Numbered from the stretch's first letter, positions 43,371 through 55,859 are shown. The stretch: 64,000 nucleotides of DNA from Datisca glomerata (GCA_003255025.1 QANY01005609.1:419152-483151); one strand, 5' to 3'. The notes: a model not told the origin generated them from the letters alone. A program made the numbers and translations.

Positions 43371-44800
43371 TCGCCTAATACTCGAATGAGTTCTTATTCA
43401 ACTTTGAGCTCAAAATTATCGCTACTTCCTCGACCCGACCCCGATTTTTATAATTGTTAACTTACAGAGACTACCTTCACTTCTCTTAGTTAGCTTGTGA
43501 GGAAGACTATAAAATAAAAGGAAATCCCGGCTCCAGCATTAGAGGAAGCACATGCCATGAAAAATGAAAGAATTGAAGTTTCAATTCAATTTTTATCACG
43601 TCGAAATCAAGTTTTATGTTTTTGTTTTATTATTTAATTGGTATTTGTTTATCCACAATGCACTTAAAAATAAATTAGTAGCCTCTAGATTGTGTGGTGC
43701 AAGGAATCAACTCTTTAATAAACAACGACATTGGCATGCTTTCATAATGGAACATGATGACGACCTATCTCAGCAAAGCAATGAGCAACCGAGTATTCTA
43801 GACTAACGGACCACAATAATTACTAATTTAGATTAATGCATTAAATAAATACTTATTTAGATCACAATTAATTAAACAACACATTTTGCTATCTTAAATC
43901 ACTTTGACATGATATACATGTACAAATGTTTCTTAAATTATTTTTAAATATAAATAAATATGCTTATAAATATATTCTAATACTCTGTACAAAGATACAT
44001 ATGAAATAACCGTTAACTAAAATAATATTATTTCAAGATATAAAACACTTCTCCTCATAAGCATAAGCATACAATAAATCAATTTTATTTGATAAATGTT
44101 GTTGTCTAAAACACACTTGTTTAAACACTCTATAAGAAACACATTTGCCATTATTTCCTAAAATAAATCAATATGCTTCACAAATCACAATAGATTCAAG
44201 TGATTCAGTAAATTGAATGTACCATATTTTTTTATTAAAATATTGTTAAAATTTCAAGAGAAATTACAATTTACTTGCTCAAACTATTAGAAAGATACAC
44301 ATTAAACTCTAAACTTGAAATGGTACAATTTAATCCTTCAACTATGTAAAATGAATCAAGTTAAACTTTATATCTATACCGTTATTAATTCTATCAGGTA
44401 CACTCTACAAAAGACGTAATTTTAGTATACACTCATAATCACCGTGTCAGTAAAACTACGTGGTTTTGTCAAAATCAATTTTAGTTCAACATAATGCTTC
44501 TCCAAATCGAAAAATTGTCAAAACCTATCTTTTTTATATGGCAACCATCTTAACCAAAAATAAGCCACCTCAAAAAGCTGTAAGCAATCAAAGAATGGAA
44601 AAAATCAAAGTGCACCCATAATCACCATGTATGATCAACCTCAAAATCAATACATCATAACCAGTGTTGTTTAGACATAAATAGAGACATCATTGTTCAG
44701 TCAAGGTTGACGTTCTTCCCGTAGCAATTAACGGGCTAGGGTTGGTATCTAAAGAAATTAGCACTTAAAACCAAAAGAAAAACAACAATATGTATCAAGC
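43371..44800. other. Unassigned AT-rich sequence
   Basis: One 80-codon plus frame (43564-43806) without recognisable motif. Nothing else stands out. Confidence 0.3.
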
Positions 44801-45790
44801 TTCTACGTCCGTGATGATAATAAACAAATATGATTCAACAAGTTACATGTCTGCAATGATGTTAACTAGTCGATAGTCTAACATCACTGGAATCTACAAA
44901 AAAAAATTACATGGTAAGGAATGACCTTAATCTAAAATAATTTTTATGACAGTTCTGAATGACAGTATAAAAAATTTTACTAGATGACCTTAATCTATTA
45001 AAACTTTTACTCTCAGGTCTGCGATGATGTTGAACCAGTAGATGGTGTGGAATGACCTCAATCCAAAAAAATGTTTGATCCTATATCTACGATGATGTTG
45101 AACTAGCTAGTAGATAGTCTCGAATGACCCTTAATACCGAAAAGTTTTAATTGAACCTCTACGATGATATGCAACAAGCAATAGACGAGAACGACCTTAC
45201 TCTACCAGTGTTCAAATCATGTTTGATGTCTGCTATGACATGTTAAATTAGTAGATGGTTATGTCTGCTATGACATGTCTGCTATATCTGCTATGACCCT
45301 TAATACCGAAAATTAATCAAATTCTTAACTATAGTCTATAATGATGTCAAACTCGAAAATGGTCTTCAATGACCATAATCTATCAAATTCTTAACACATT
45401 TCACTCACCGCTACGGTGTCATGAAACTATAAGATGATTCAGAATTATCATAATTTAGCAAACTTTTACAAAAACTTTGTCTGCAATGACGATAAAACTA
45501 GCCAATGATCTAGGAGAACCTTAATGAACTAGTTTTTCAAACACACATTTGTGATTACGTTAAAGTAGCAGATGGTGCACGATGAACCTAGCCTTAAACT
45601 GTTAAAACATCTTTTGTCCTTGATGAAGATAATAGTAGCAAATTGTCTGAAATGACCCGTAAGCTAAAAACCTTTCCGTTAGTTATGATGATAAAACAAG
45701 TAGATGGTCAGGAAAGACTTTGATCTCATAGATTTTGAAACACATGTCTACAGTTTCATAAAGCTAAACTACCAAGTTTAAACTCCATGC
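44800..45790. repeat. Degenerate minisatellite, about 70-90 bp, about 12 copies
   Basis: A unit around GTCTGCGATGATGTTGAAC, AGTAGATGGTCTGGAATGACC, TTAATCTA-AAAACTTTTA recurs near 44851, 45018, 45098, 45159, 45230, 45333, 45410, 45479, 45548, 45618, 45678 and 45750. Within it, CTGCTATGACATG is locally repeated at 45230-45300. A further isolated unit (GTCCGTGATGACAACAAAAT) lies at 46361. Confidence 0.75.
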
Positions 45791-46540
45791 TTCAGGAATT
45801 TTCCAGGATATTGGTTTGTGTTTTGTTTTTAGTTAACCAGAAGACTAGGGCTTATTTTTTTTAGCATACTCCTTTTCCCAAGCTACATGGAGCATTGGTC
45901 TACACAAACGTGACTTCAAAGTAGATGCATTGATGAGGAAGACATTACTAGCTAGGTGCATGCCTATCCACACTAGAAGAAGTGATCTCCGAACTCTTTT
46001 GTTAGAACTTGACTTTTTAATATATTTTATATTATCTAGAGAGAGAGGAATCTTAAAACAAGGAAACCATGTTGATAGAGATACTATCTGTAGTCACATA
46101 GTGAGTACATTAAGAGATAGACTACGGTCTGAAAGGAAATTAGTAATGTTGATCTTTATATGTTTCTTAACTCAATCGTCTCTACCTCATCATATATATG
46201 ATTGAGTTAGGTCCTAGTGAATTTGTTTGCCTTGCTTTGTTTGCTGTGGCCTTCTTTCTTATGGGCTCATGAGGTATGACCCTTGTAGCTTATAAACCTT
46301 CATTTTTTAAATGTATTTTCATTTGCAAAAAAAATCTTTCCAATTCTTTACACAATCCTCGTCCGTGATGACAACAAAATAGTAGGACTGGAATGACCCA
46401 AACCATAATGTTTTATCATTTGAAGGTTTGGGATAATTTATACACGGTGTAATATTATGGATGAACAACACATAATGAATATTGGATCGAAGATAGTTAT
46501 ATCGTGTAAATATCATACAATTGGAGTTCAACTACAAGTT
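45791..46540. other. Unassigned, ends in an isolated minisatellite unit
   Basis: One plus frame of 91 codons at 45930-46205 (MMRKTLLARCMPIHTRRSDL) has no recognised domain. Otherwise there is no signature apart from the 46361 minisatellite unit. Confidence 0.3.
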
Positions 46541-46544
46541 TATA

Positions 46545-47620
46545 TTGAAAGTAATTATAATTAATAATTAATAAATTTGATCATGAATTTGATAGGTAGA
46601 GTTTATTGATTATTTAGTTAAAGGTGTTTTAATCCTTATGGTCCTTGAGCTAGCCTACGAATTTTTGGTCTTGTCATGACTAATAATGAATAGTCTTGAC
46701 ATGGATACCTAATAAAAAATCATTCGATCTTATTTTAAGTAAAAACGTTATTAGTTAAAATTAAGTAAATTTATTTTAGTCAGAGATGTAAGTCTCGACT
46801 AGAATTCGTCTCTCAGTCCTAATCGTTGGATGCTACTATAAATATGAGGTTTTTCTCAATCTAGATTTAGGTCTTTTGACACCATTAGATTGAGAGAAGA
46901 GGCAACCTTAGAGAACCTCTTCTCTAGCCTAAAATTTGGGAGAGAGAAAAGAGATATCTTCTCTTGAGTGCCCACACGCTCATTATTGGTCAACTGTCCA
47001 AGGAATAGCGAGAAATATCGCAAGGTAATGATTATTCATGCGATTCAATCATACGGGTATTTGGCGTGAAAATTCGGGTTCGAATCTTGATGTAGAAAAG
47101 GAAGTTTTTTTTATTCACGCATCAATGGTAATATCTAAAATTTTTCTATGGCATATACTAGATTATATATTTATTTATAAATTACAGAATGATTTGCGCT
47201 GTGATAATTCCTTCAACCATTATCAGAAAATGATTTTGATTTATTCGTTGGATGCCTATTGCATGAACAAATACTCTATGAATAGTTGGATTCCTAGAAG
47301 CCCTAACTCATTTTTGTAGGAATGTTTTTGGTGTAATCTCCATTGTATAAATGTTGGATGTTTACATATAATCTTCTTGTTGTTTTGTAGCTAGAGGAAC
47401 AACCAACAAAGAGATAATTTTTCCTTTAGGTTCGCAAATTAAGTTTTCATAGATCATATAAGTTAAGACCTTTATTATGTAAAAGTGTGAATCAGATGGA
47501 GAACAAAAGCGATGCATAAGAGAAGATGAAAAATGCACAAGACGACGTGGATTGGCACACGAGAAAACATTAGCGACTCTACTACCATGCGACCACAGTA
47601 GCAAAAACTACTGCCTCATG
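46545..47620 (+). repeat. LTR-like repeat B, copy 2
   Basis: The left part matches 11880-12560 and the right part (47170-47620) matches 62401-62815, tying three copies into one family. It includes the TATA-like CTATAAATATGAGG (46849), the CTTGAGTGCCCACACGCTC block and TTCACGCATCAATGGTAATATC (47113). Short ORFs inside (47038-47319 and others) are not considered genes. Confidence 0.6.
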
Positions 47621-48530
47621 GAAGCAGTGGGCCACTGTGCGAAGTAGTGATGATGGTGGCCATAGGTCCTGGCACTGATAGCATCAATTGGCGATCGACA
47701 ACGGGAGACGACAGTTGGCAGGTGGTTGGAGGATGCTGGCATGGAAGCAGGTAGCGGTACACAGCTACAGGATTGGAGGGTCAAACCTATTTTTCGTTAA
47801 GATAGGATTAGGGTTATGTAAAGCTAGGGTTTCAATCATGATACTTTTTATATTTTTCTTTTGTGCCATACAGTATTGGATATTGCGTCTTATGCCTGAG
47901 CAAGCTTAGATGATTTTCTTTTATGCACATCATTTCTAGATACCATATGACTTTAGGTTTCCAAAAGGTAAAGAATATGTGATTGCAAATTGAAAGATAA
48001 AATGAAGTGTAATCGATTATAGAAAATGGCTAACCTTATAAATATGTTATTCAATTAATTAATTAGGTTAATCAAGATGTAATGTTTAATGTTTAATTAT
48101 ATTTCTATATATTTACTTATTTTAATTAAATTGATTATTAAAATTTAAATAAATTGTAGCAACCTAAAAATTACTAATTGAATATGTTTAACTAATCGAA
48201 GTACGTTACTTAAGAGTACGTTGGCTAATTATCTAAGGACACTAAGTAGCCCACGATAATAAAACTCGCATCATAAAAATTTAAGTGAGACCAAAAATCT
48301 TATTTCAAACATCAGATATTACAAGTATGATCTTCGCAAAGATCACCTTGATAAGTATGTAACTTGGAACAACCCCCCCCCCCCCCCCCAAGCAACAGCT
48401 ATCCACTTAGCACGAATCTAAGGTTGAAATCATGTTGAACACTTGATTCGTTTCTATAGTATCCCGACTAAGTGGTTCTTAATACTTATTTCAACAAACC
48501 AAAGCAATCATGTTAGTTAATTATTTTAAT
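47621..48530. other. Unassigned sequence with one small GC-richer ORF
   Basis: The plus ORF 47688-47909 (73 codons, MAIDNGRRQLAGGWRMLAWK then a hydrophobic tail) has no recognised family and may be LTR-derived. A C17 run lies at 48373-48389. Confidence 0.3.
48373..48389. repeat. Poly-C run of 17
   Basis: Uninterrupted C17. It lies near the left edge of repeat A copy 2. The corresponding part of copy 1 has no such run at the same place (only short C runs near 1400). Confidence 0.95.
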
Positions 48531-49190
48531 AAAATAAACAAAGAAAGTAGAAATGAGAATTTAATCGATTAATATTACCAAGGTTTTAGAATCCACCATT
48601 ATCTAATCTAGTAATTCTCTAATTATCAATTGATTCCCAAATTTTGAAATGACAACTCGCAATCAATCTATATCACCTCATTAATATAACAATTTTTCAC
48701 AATTAAATAAATCTTAGATAGGATCTACTTCACTTTATTTAGTTATGTACCCAAGTGTTTTATGAATCAGTTTGATAAATTGAAAATAAAGAATCAAAGT
48801 TAACATGTTAATCTTTAGAGTTTCACGCATAAAAAATTAAATCAAAATTATAATGTAAAAAGTACATGGCATTAATGATGAAAGAAATACTAATTCATTT
48901 ATCTAAAAAAAAGTCGGATCAATAAACATTGAACAAAACATAGGAAAATGATCTAATAAAAAGAAAATTACTAAATTAAATAAGGTTCCATTCTCGATTC
49001 TAGTATGAGAAAAATTGAAAGACATGGTTGGAGGTAGAGAATTAAATATGATAAAACTTATCAGAAATATGTGTAATTTTTGTTTGCACCTTCAAATCTG
49101 GAAAGCCATATAAGCCTCGTGATGAACAATTGCACGCCTCTTATTCTCTCACATATGTTTCTATTTTTAGAGCAAAAGTCTTTGGGAAAA
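48530..49190 (-). repeat. LTR-like repeat A, copy 2
   Basis: Diverged direct copy of about 1220-1800. The strand is inferred from copy 1. It may be a solo or truncated LTR, since no gypsy coding sequence lies next to it. Confidence 0.55.
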
Positions 49191-49274
49191 ATATACTGAG
49201 ATTTTTTAAAAGACATAGACCCATATGTAGTTTCAGAAAAGACAAATCATTCTAATCTGTTACAAATAGGTTAA

Positions 49275-49358
49275 TTTGGATTCCCGCATCAAAGGTAATC
49301 TCTAAATTGTTTCTATGGCATATACTAGATTATAGATTTATAAATTAAAGGTAAGAAT
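49275..49358 (+). repeat. Repeat B copy 3, left piece of the SIRE target
   Basis: TTCCCGCATCAAAGGTAATCTC...TATACTAGATTATAGATTTATAAATTA matches 47107-47185. It is interrupted by the SIRE-like element and resumes at 62401. It ends with the target duplication AGAAT (49354-49358). Confidence 0.75.
49354..49358. other. Left target-site duplication AGAAT
   Basis: Five bases directly before the 5' LTR start. They are repeated exactly after the LTR end at 62396-62400. Confidence 0.8.
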
Positions 49359-50648
49359 TATTAACCCTATATCTCTATGAGATAAATTTTGTTAATAACA
49401 AAACATTGACGTTTCTAATAAATTTAATCAAGTTTACAGAGGCTATTGAAAAAATTACCACAAGGCATTCCAATTGAAGATCATGAAAATATTTATTTTT
49501 CATAGGAGCTCATAAAGCATGAAGATTAAAGATCATGAAGATATTTATGTAATTTTAATTGAGAGCTTACTCATTTTATTTGTCTTTATTAAAGTTTAAT
49601 TTATTTAGGGATGTCTATCCTTAAATTAAGTCGTCATCCATAAAAATCCTAAACACCAAAAATCATATCTCTCTTGCACAATAGACAAAATACATAAGAT
49701 GGAGATATTGACAAAGCACAAACAAAGTAGATTTCAATTTTAAGTAGATAAAGAGAGATGTAGCTTACCCAAATAGTTTTTTATCATATTATGTTGTTTT
49801 GGGTAGAAGTATTTCTTGCATTTTAGATCAAGGATTTTTTGCCCTCCTTATTAAGGATGGAGGGTTCTTTCCTTTATCTATATTCAAAATTTGAAATTTT
49901 TCCTCCAAAACCGTAACCTCCATCTCCTCTATAAATACACATCATTTCTCTTTACAAAACAAAAATTCATAGCCAATAGAGCTTCTCCTAAAACTCTCTC
50001 AATACTCTCATAAATCTCTCTTAATATTTTGAGCTTTATACTTGTAAATTTATTAAGTGAGCAAGATGATTTTTTTGTGAGCTTAGATTGAATATTCTAC
50101 TCTTTTGAGAGAGTTATTGTAAGAGGTCACTTAATCTTGAAACATATAGCCTTGTAAGGTTTCGTTGGCATCCATAAGTCAATTGGGTTTGTAAGGTTTG
50201 GTCATCACCCTTAAGAAGATCGTGGGATTAAAAATCTTCAAGGGGGCCTTGGAGCGTGGACGTAGGGATAGGATTCCACAAACCACGTAAAAATATCATG
50301 TGCCTATCTTCTTCTCCTTCTTCTCTTTTTTTATTTTGTGCTATTTATTTTTTGCACTTTAATTTTCCGCACTTCAATTTCTCGCACCTAATTTCCGTAA
50401 TTTAATTTTGGCATTTTAAGTTTTCGTAATTAAATTTGCTTGCTTTATATTTTCGCATTTATATTATCGCAAGCATTATTTACTTTAACGCTTTTATCTA
50501 TTACTTATTTATCTCTTCAATGGTTAAACTTGTTGAACATTGCAGTTCATTCTTGAACATTCATTTTTCACTTGATTGTGAAAAGTTATTTCATTTGAAC
50601 ACGATCACACAATTCGCCCCTCTCTTGGGTTGCCATATCGATCCTATA
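49359..50648 (+). repeat. 5' LTR of the SIRE-like element
   Basis: It starts TATTAACC, where the 3' LTR has TGTTAGCC, and ends CATATCGATCCTATA, where the 3' LTR ends CCAACA. The first about 290 bp match 54988-55280 and the last about 500 bp match 61909-62395. A TATA box CTATAAATACAC (49928) is followed by a CTTTACAAAAC-type leader. Confidence 0.9.
49928..49939 (+). promoter_or_regulatory. TATA box in the SIRE-like LTR
   Basis: TCTATAAATACAC, placed mid-LTR as expected for a copia U3 promoter. The equivalent part of the 3' LTR is missing. Confidence 0.65.
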
Positions 50649-50650
50649 AT

Positions 50651-50661
50651 TGGTATCAGAG
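50651..50661 (+). promoter_or_regulatory. Primer-binding site of the SIRE-like element
   Basis: TGGTATCAGAG, matching the initiator-Met tRNA 3' end, two bases after the LTR. Confidence 0.9.
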
Positions 50662-50689
50662 ATTGGTACTCTATTTATAAGACTTAATC

Positions 50690-51600
50690 GTCTTGAGTTA
50701 TGGTATCCATGTGGTTCTTTCATTGAAGACCAACCTACTACTAATTGGAAAACGAGAATGAGGATTTATATTCAATCGATTTACTATGACTTATGAGATG
50801 TTATTGAAAATTATGCTCACATTCCATTCAAATCTGTGGATGGTAAAAGTATTGCCAAATTAAGTAGTGAATAGAATGATGATGATAAAAAGAAAATTTC
50901 TTTATAAGCTAAGGCTATGAATGTTTTGTTTTGTGCTCTTGATAAAAATGAATTTAATAGAATTTGTACATGTGAATCTACTAAATCTATATAGCACTTG
51001 TTAGAAGTCACACATGAAGGCACAAATCAAGTTCAAGAATCTAAAATTAGCATACATGTTCATAGTTATGAATTATTTAAAATGAAGTATGACAAATCCA
51101 TACGTGATATATTTACTGGTTTCACCTATATTATTAATGGTTTGAAGTCTCTTGGTAAGACTTATTCTAATATTGAAATGATGAGAAAAAATCTTAGGTG
51201 TCTACCAAAGAATTTGGAGGCCAAGGTGACCGCCATCCAAGAAGCCAAAGATATCAACACACACCCTCTTGAAGAACTTATTGGCTCATTGATGATGTAT
51301 GAAATGAGGTTAAATGAAAATGATAAAGAAGATACATCAAAGAAGAAGAGCATTGCACTAAAATCAACAATTTAACACTCTGATAATGAGAATGATGGCT
51401 ATGATGAGGAAGATGACATAGCCCTATCACTAGACGATTCAAGAAATTCTTAAATAGAAGGAAAAATGCTCCAAGAAAAGATGATAAGAATATACCTCGT
51501 AATACACTCACGTGCGATGAGTGCAAAAAGCCCGGACAGATCAAAGCCAATTGTCCAAATCTAAGTAATGCCCCAAAGAAGAGCATTCAAGGCAACTTGA
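50690..51600 (+). pseudogene. SIRE-like Gag remnant
   Basis: The plus strand has TNWKTRMRIYIQSI near 50740 (copia Gag start), then KAMNVLFCALDKNEFNRI (about 50910) and, in the open stretch 50998-51375, LLEVTHEGTNQVQESK, HSYELFKMKYDKSI, NGLKSLGKTYSN and LPKNLEAKVTAIQEAKDI, the UBN2-type capsid. The zinc knuckle at about 51510-51555 reads CDECKKPGQIKANC: the His of the C-x2-C-x4-H-x4-C motif has become Gln. Stops at about 50795, 50870, 50990, 51375 and 51450 and a frame change after 51450 disable it. Confidence 0.88.
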
Positions 51601-51603
51601 GAT

Positions 51604-52990
51604 GTGACCGATGATAGCAATTCTGATGGTGAAGAAGAAGAAGTTGCAAACATAAGTTTCATGGCACTAGAAGATGATGTACCAGTGAAGAAGAAAGATA
51701 AATGGAATCTTGATAATGGATGCTCGAGACACATAATCAGTGATGAATCAAAACTCACTCAAATTTGTCGAAAGAAATGTCATGTCACCTTTGGAGATGA
51801 TAAGAAATGCAAAATCATTGGTACTGGCTCTATACGTAATGACTCTTCTCATGCTATAGATAAAATTCTACTTATAGATGGTATAAAGTATAATTTACTT
51901 AGCATAAGTCAACTTTGTGATAAAAACTATAGAGTAATTTTTGAAAAAGATTTTTGTCTAATTATAGATAAAGTGTCAAAAAAAATTATTTGTTGGACAA
52001 AGGGACCAAATGTCTACACTATTAATCTAAGTGATTTTCAAAATCATAATGAAAAATATTTTCTTATTTTTGACAATAATAGTTGGCTACGACATATAAG
52101 ACTTGGGCATGCTAGCATGGATTTATGTTCAAAACTATCAAAAAGTTATTTAGTAAAAGTCTTCTAAAAATAAATTTTGTGAAAGACAAAATTTGTGATG
52201 CACGCCAAATGGGTAAACAAGTTAAGGGCTCTTTCAAATCAAAACATATAACGACAACCATTAGACCATTGCAAATACTACACATGGACCTATTTGGCCC
52301 TTCAAAAATTACAAGTCTTGGGGGTAAACACTATGCATTTGTCATAGTTGATGATTTTTCAAGACATACAAGAATTTTATTTCTAAAAAATAAGGATGAA
52401 ACTTTAAAACATTTACAAAGTTTTGCAAACTAATTCAAAATGAAAAAGGTTTTACAATTTTAAAAATTAGAAGTGATCATGGTGGAGAGTTTGAAAATAG
52501 AAACTTTGAAACTTTTTGCGATAAAAATTGTTTTTCACATGAGTTTTTTACTTCTAAAACTTCACAACAAAATGGTGTTGTTGAGAAGAAAAATCAGTCC
52601 CTACAAGAAATGACAAGAACAATGATAAATGAGAATAACTTACCTAAGTATTTTTAGGCTGAAGCCTTTAATACATCTTGCAACATTATGAATCGTGTTT
52701 TACTTAGACCTATTTTAAATAAAACCTCTTATGAACTTTGGAAAACAAATTCCTAATATTAGTTATTTCAAAGTTTTTAGATGTAAATGTTTTATTTTAA
52801 ACAATAAAGATAACCTTAGTAAGTTTGATTCTAAAACCGACTTAGGAATCTTTTTAGGATATCTCACATCTAGTAAAGCATATAGAGTTTATAATAGAAG
52901 AACATTAAATATGAAAGAATCCATGCATGTTAGCTTTGATGAATCTATTAACTCTAACATCTTTATGATCAAGATGATAAAATTAGAAGA
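51604..52990 (+). pseudogene. SIRE-like protease and integrase remnant
   Basis: The frame 51604-52167 begins with an acidic linker, then WNLDNGCSRHI, the retropepsin site with D-N-G in place of D-S-G. Next come LLSISQLCDKNYRVIFEK and the pre-integrase WLRHIRLGHASMDL. A frameshift near 52125 leads to KDKICDARQMGKQVKG, where the second Cys of the zinc pair is Arg. The core then has LHMDLFGPS and FVIVDDFSRHTR with both first catalytic Asp positions. After another stop it continues with KIRSDHGGEFEN and NGVVEKKNQSLQEM, which carries the catalytic Glu. The end (52731-52997) has YFKVFRCKCFILNNKD and DLGIFLGYLTSSKAYRVY. It is inactive. Confidence 0.9.
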
Positions 52991-53214
52991 AATGTAGAAT
53001 AGGTTAATATCAATACTAATGAAGGATCAAGTCACTCTCCCCAAGAAAATGGCAAAGTACATGATTGCAACCAACTTTCAAAAGAATGAAAGTTTGTAAA
53101 AGATCATCCAAATGAGCTCTTAGTAGGAGACATATCAAAAGGGGTAGAGACTTGCTCTACACTTCATAGTATTGGTAATATTACTTTTATTTCTCAACTT
53201 GAGCCTAAAGTTTT

Positions 53215-53960
53215 TATAGAGGTCGAAAAAGATGTTTATTGGATAGTTGTTATGCAAGAATGACTTAATCAATTTGAAAGAAGTAATGTATGGGAACTTG
53301 TGTCTAGTCCTCTAATCACTTGGTAATTGGTACTAAGTGTGTGTTTCAAAATAAAGTAGATGAAAATAGTATTGTTACTAGAAATATAGCGTAGATTAGT
53401 GGCACAAGAATATAATCACGAAGGAAGTATAGATTATAATAAAACTTTCACCCTCGTTGCTAGACTTGAGTCAATAAGAATGCCATTAGTCTTTGCATGT
53501 TTCAAAAATTTTATTTTATATCAAATGGATGTCAAGAGTACCTTTTTAAATGGATACATTATGGAGGAAGTTTATGTAGAACAACTTCCCAGTTTTGAAA
53601 GTTTAAATTTTTCAAATTACGTGTATAAACTTAAAAAGACTCTCTATGGACTAAAACAAGCTCATAGAGCTTGGTACGAAAGGCTAAGTAAATTTCTTAT
53701 TGATGATGGATTTAACATGGGTAAAATAGAGAACACCCTCTTTATAAAATCAAAAGGCAATGATATCTTAATTGTCCAAATATAGGTAGATGTTATAATT
53801 TTTTGTGCCACTAACGAATCTTTGTGTCAGAATTTTGCAAGTTCTATGAGCGAGGAGATTGAAATGAGCATGATGGGAGATTTGAACTTCTTTCTTGGAC
53901 TACAAATCAAGAAAATGAAGGATGGGATCTTCAGAAACAAGAAAATTACACCAAGGATTT
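53215..53960 (+). pseudogene. SIRE-like reverse transcriptase remnant
   Basis: It starts with a broken ELNQFERSNVWELV block (about 53260). The open stretch 53399-53785 has LVAQEYNHEGSIDYNKTF, ARLESIRMPL, YQMDVKSTFLNGYIMEEVYV with the first catalytic Asp, and YKLKKTLYGLKQAHRAWYE. The YVDDIIF box is destroyed: a stop replaces the Tyr and the second Asp has become Val (53783-53800). Beyond it MSMMGDLNFFLGLQIKK is still readable. The domain order is normal for SIRE/Maximus copia. Confidence 0.92.
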
Positions 53961-54057
53961 GCTCAAAAAGTTTGACGTGGAAAATGTGAAGGCTAGTAAA
54001 ACTCATATGAGTATCAGGACAAGCTAGACAAAGATGAAAGGTAAAAACGTCGATATA

Positions 54058-54760
54058 AAGAAATATCGAGGTATGGTTGGATCTCTACTTTACTTAAGTG
54101 CTAGTATACACGATATCACGTTTCGTATGTTTACGTGCTCGTTTTAAAACTTATCCCAAAAAGTCACATTTACAAGCTATTAAAAGAATTTTTAAATATT
54201 TACTTGGAACAACTAAATTTGGAATTTGGTATCCAAAATGCTATAATCTGTATTTAATTGGATATTCTAATTTAGCTTTTACTGGAAGCTCAACCGATAG
54301 AAAACGTACGAGTGGTACATGTCAATTTTAGGACACTTGTTTCTTGGTTTAGAAAAAATCAAAATTCAGTAGCACTATCAACCGGCAAAGCCAAATATTT
54401 TTTTATTGGTAATTTTTGTGCTCAAATTTTATGGATAAAGCAAACTCTAAAAGATTTTGGTTTAATTTTTGAAAATTTTCTATTAGATGTGATAATACTA
54501 GCGCAATTAATTTATAAAATCTTATTTTGTATTCTCGTACTAAGCATAAATCTTATTTTGTATTCTCGTACTAAGCATAAATCTTATTTTGTATTCTCAT
54601 ACTAAGCATATAGATCTTAGACATCTTTTAATTCGAGATCATGTGCAAAAAGGGGATATTTCACTAGAGTTTGTAGACACTACAAATCAACTTGCGGATA
54701 TTTTCACAAAACCATTAAATGTTGAATGTTTTTGTAAAGCCTTGCTTTGGGAATTTTAGA
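54058..54760 (+). pseudogene. SIRE-like RNase H remnant
   Basis: Readable blocks are YRGMVGSLLYLSASIHD (about 54063), SHLQAIKRIFKYLLGTTKFG (about 54165), YLIGYSNLAFTGSSTDRKRT with the first catalytic Asp changed to Asn (about 54255), FRTLVSWFRKNQNSVALSTG in another frame (about 54325), and the final HVQKGDISLEFVDTTNQLAD (about 54645). The stretch that should encode the NPI-x-HSRTKH segment contains three copies of a 31-bp unit (54517-54609). Several frameshifts are present. Confidence 0.88.
54517..54609 (+). repeat. Three tandem 31-bp units within the RNase H region
   Basis: AAATCTTATTTTGTATTCTC plus 11 bases repeats at 54517, 54548 and 54579, with one mismatch in the third unit. The duplicated words encode the SRTKH segment of the ancestral protein. 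Confidence 0.95.
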
Positions 54761-54972
54761 TATTAGTTAAATTCTTTTTCTACTTACCATGCCAAGATAA
54801 AAGTATTTTTCATTATTATTATTGGTTTATTCTTTTTAATGATAATAAAGGGGGAGAAAATAGAATATACTTAAGAGTTATGTTTTTATCTTGATGGGTA
54901 AGCATATATTTAGGGAGGTAAATTAAATTGATTTGATTAAGTATATTTTTTATCTCAGTGGTTTGTCATCAT

Positions 54973-54987
54973 CAAAAAAGGGGAGAT
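54973..54987 (+). promoter_or_regulatory. Polypurine tract of the SIRE-like element
   Basis: CAAAAAAGGGGAGAT directly before the 3' LTR start TGTTAGCC. A second purine tract, AATAAAGGGGGAGAAAA, lies at about 54844. Confidence 0.85.
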
Positions 54988-55280
54988 TGTTAGCCATATA
55001 TCTCTATGAGATAACTTTTGATGATGATAAAAAATTGACGTTGCTCATAAATTTAATCAAGTTTACAGAGACTATTGAAAAAATTACCCCAAGTCATTCC
55101 AATTCAAGATCATGAAAATATTTATTTTCATAGGAGATCATAAAGCATGAAGATTGAAGCTCATGAAAATATTTACTTTCATGTTATTTTTATTAAGAGC
55201 TTACTCGATTTATTTGCCTTTATTAAAGCTTAATTTATTTAGGGATGCATATCCTTAAATTAAGTCTTCATCCATAAAAT
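54988..55280 (+). repeat. 3' LTR of the SIRE-like element, first part
   Basis: Matches 49359-49650 of the 5' LTR. Homology stops after TCATCCATAAAA (about 55280). The continuation is at 61909, and about 490 bp of the LTR middle is missing. Confidence 0.85.
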
Positions 55281-55687
55281 TATCATTTTACTCTTTTAAT
55301 TATCTATTAATCCAAGTATCATTATCAGTCCAATCATATATAATCTCATTTTATAAAGTACATTTACTAAGATTTATATCCACATCAATGATCTGGATCC
55401 AGATCACATGCATTCATAATGCTTAGTGAACCATACTAATAACCATTCATTAAAGATTTCATACTTTAATATGTTGCTGACAATTTTATTTATTATCTAT
55501 AATCTTAATCCTCTCGTACTAATACAAGATCAAAATCTCATTAATGAATATAAAAATTTTATATATTTATATAAATTATTCAACAATAGTTTAAAAGAAC
55601 AATTATAAGAAAAATGTAATGCTCATTAAATTTCATATTAAAACGTCAATACACATGCTTTGAGGGTATAACCCCAAACAATCTCTC
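55281..55687 (-). repeat. 3' LTR of the Tork-like element, U3 part only
   Basis: On minus it starts TGTTTGGGGTTATACCCTCA, right after the PPT-like GGCAAGTGAGAGAT (55688-55702). Homology to any other LTR in the window was not found. Confidence 0.65.
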
Positions 55688-55859
55688 ACTTGCCCTAAAG
55701 CAAATGTGGCATCTCTTTCAATCTCATGTCTTGCACATGACCCTCAAACAACTTCATAGGAAGTGTGTTGGTAAATGAGTCAGCCAGGTTCTCATCCAAC
55801 TTATCTTCATAACATTTAGATCATCTCGATCTATGACCCAGATTTTGACTTCGACTATC

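Noticed and set aside
43564..43806. 80-codon ORF as a gene
   Set aside because: No recognised motif, and the AT-rich context gives such frames by chance.
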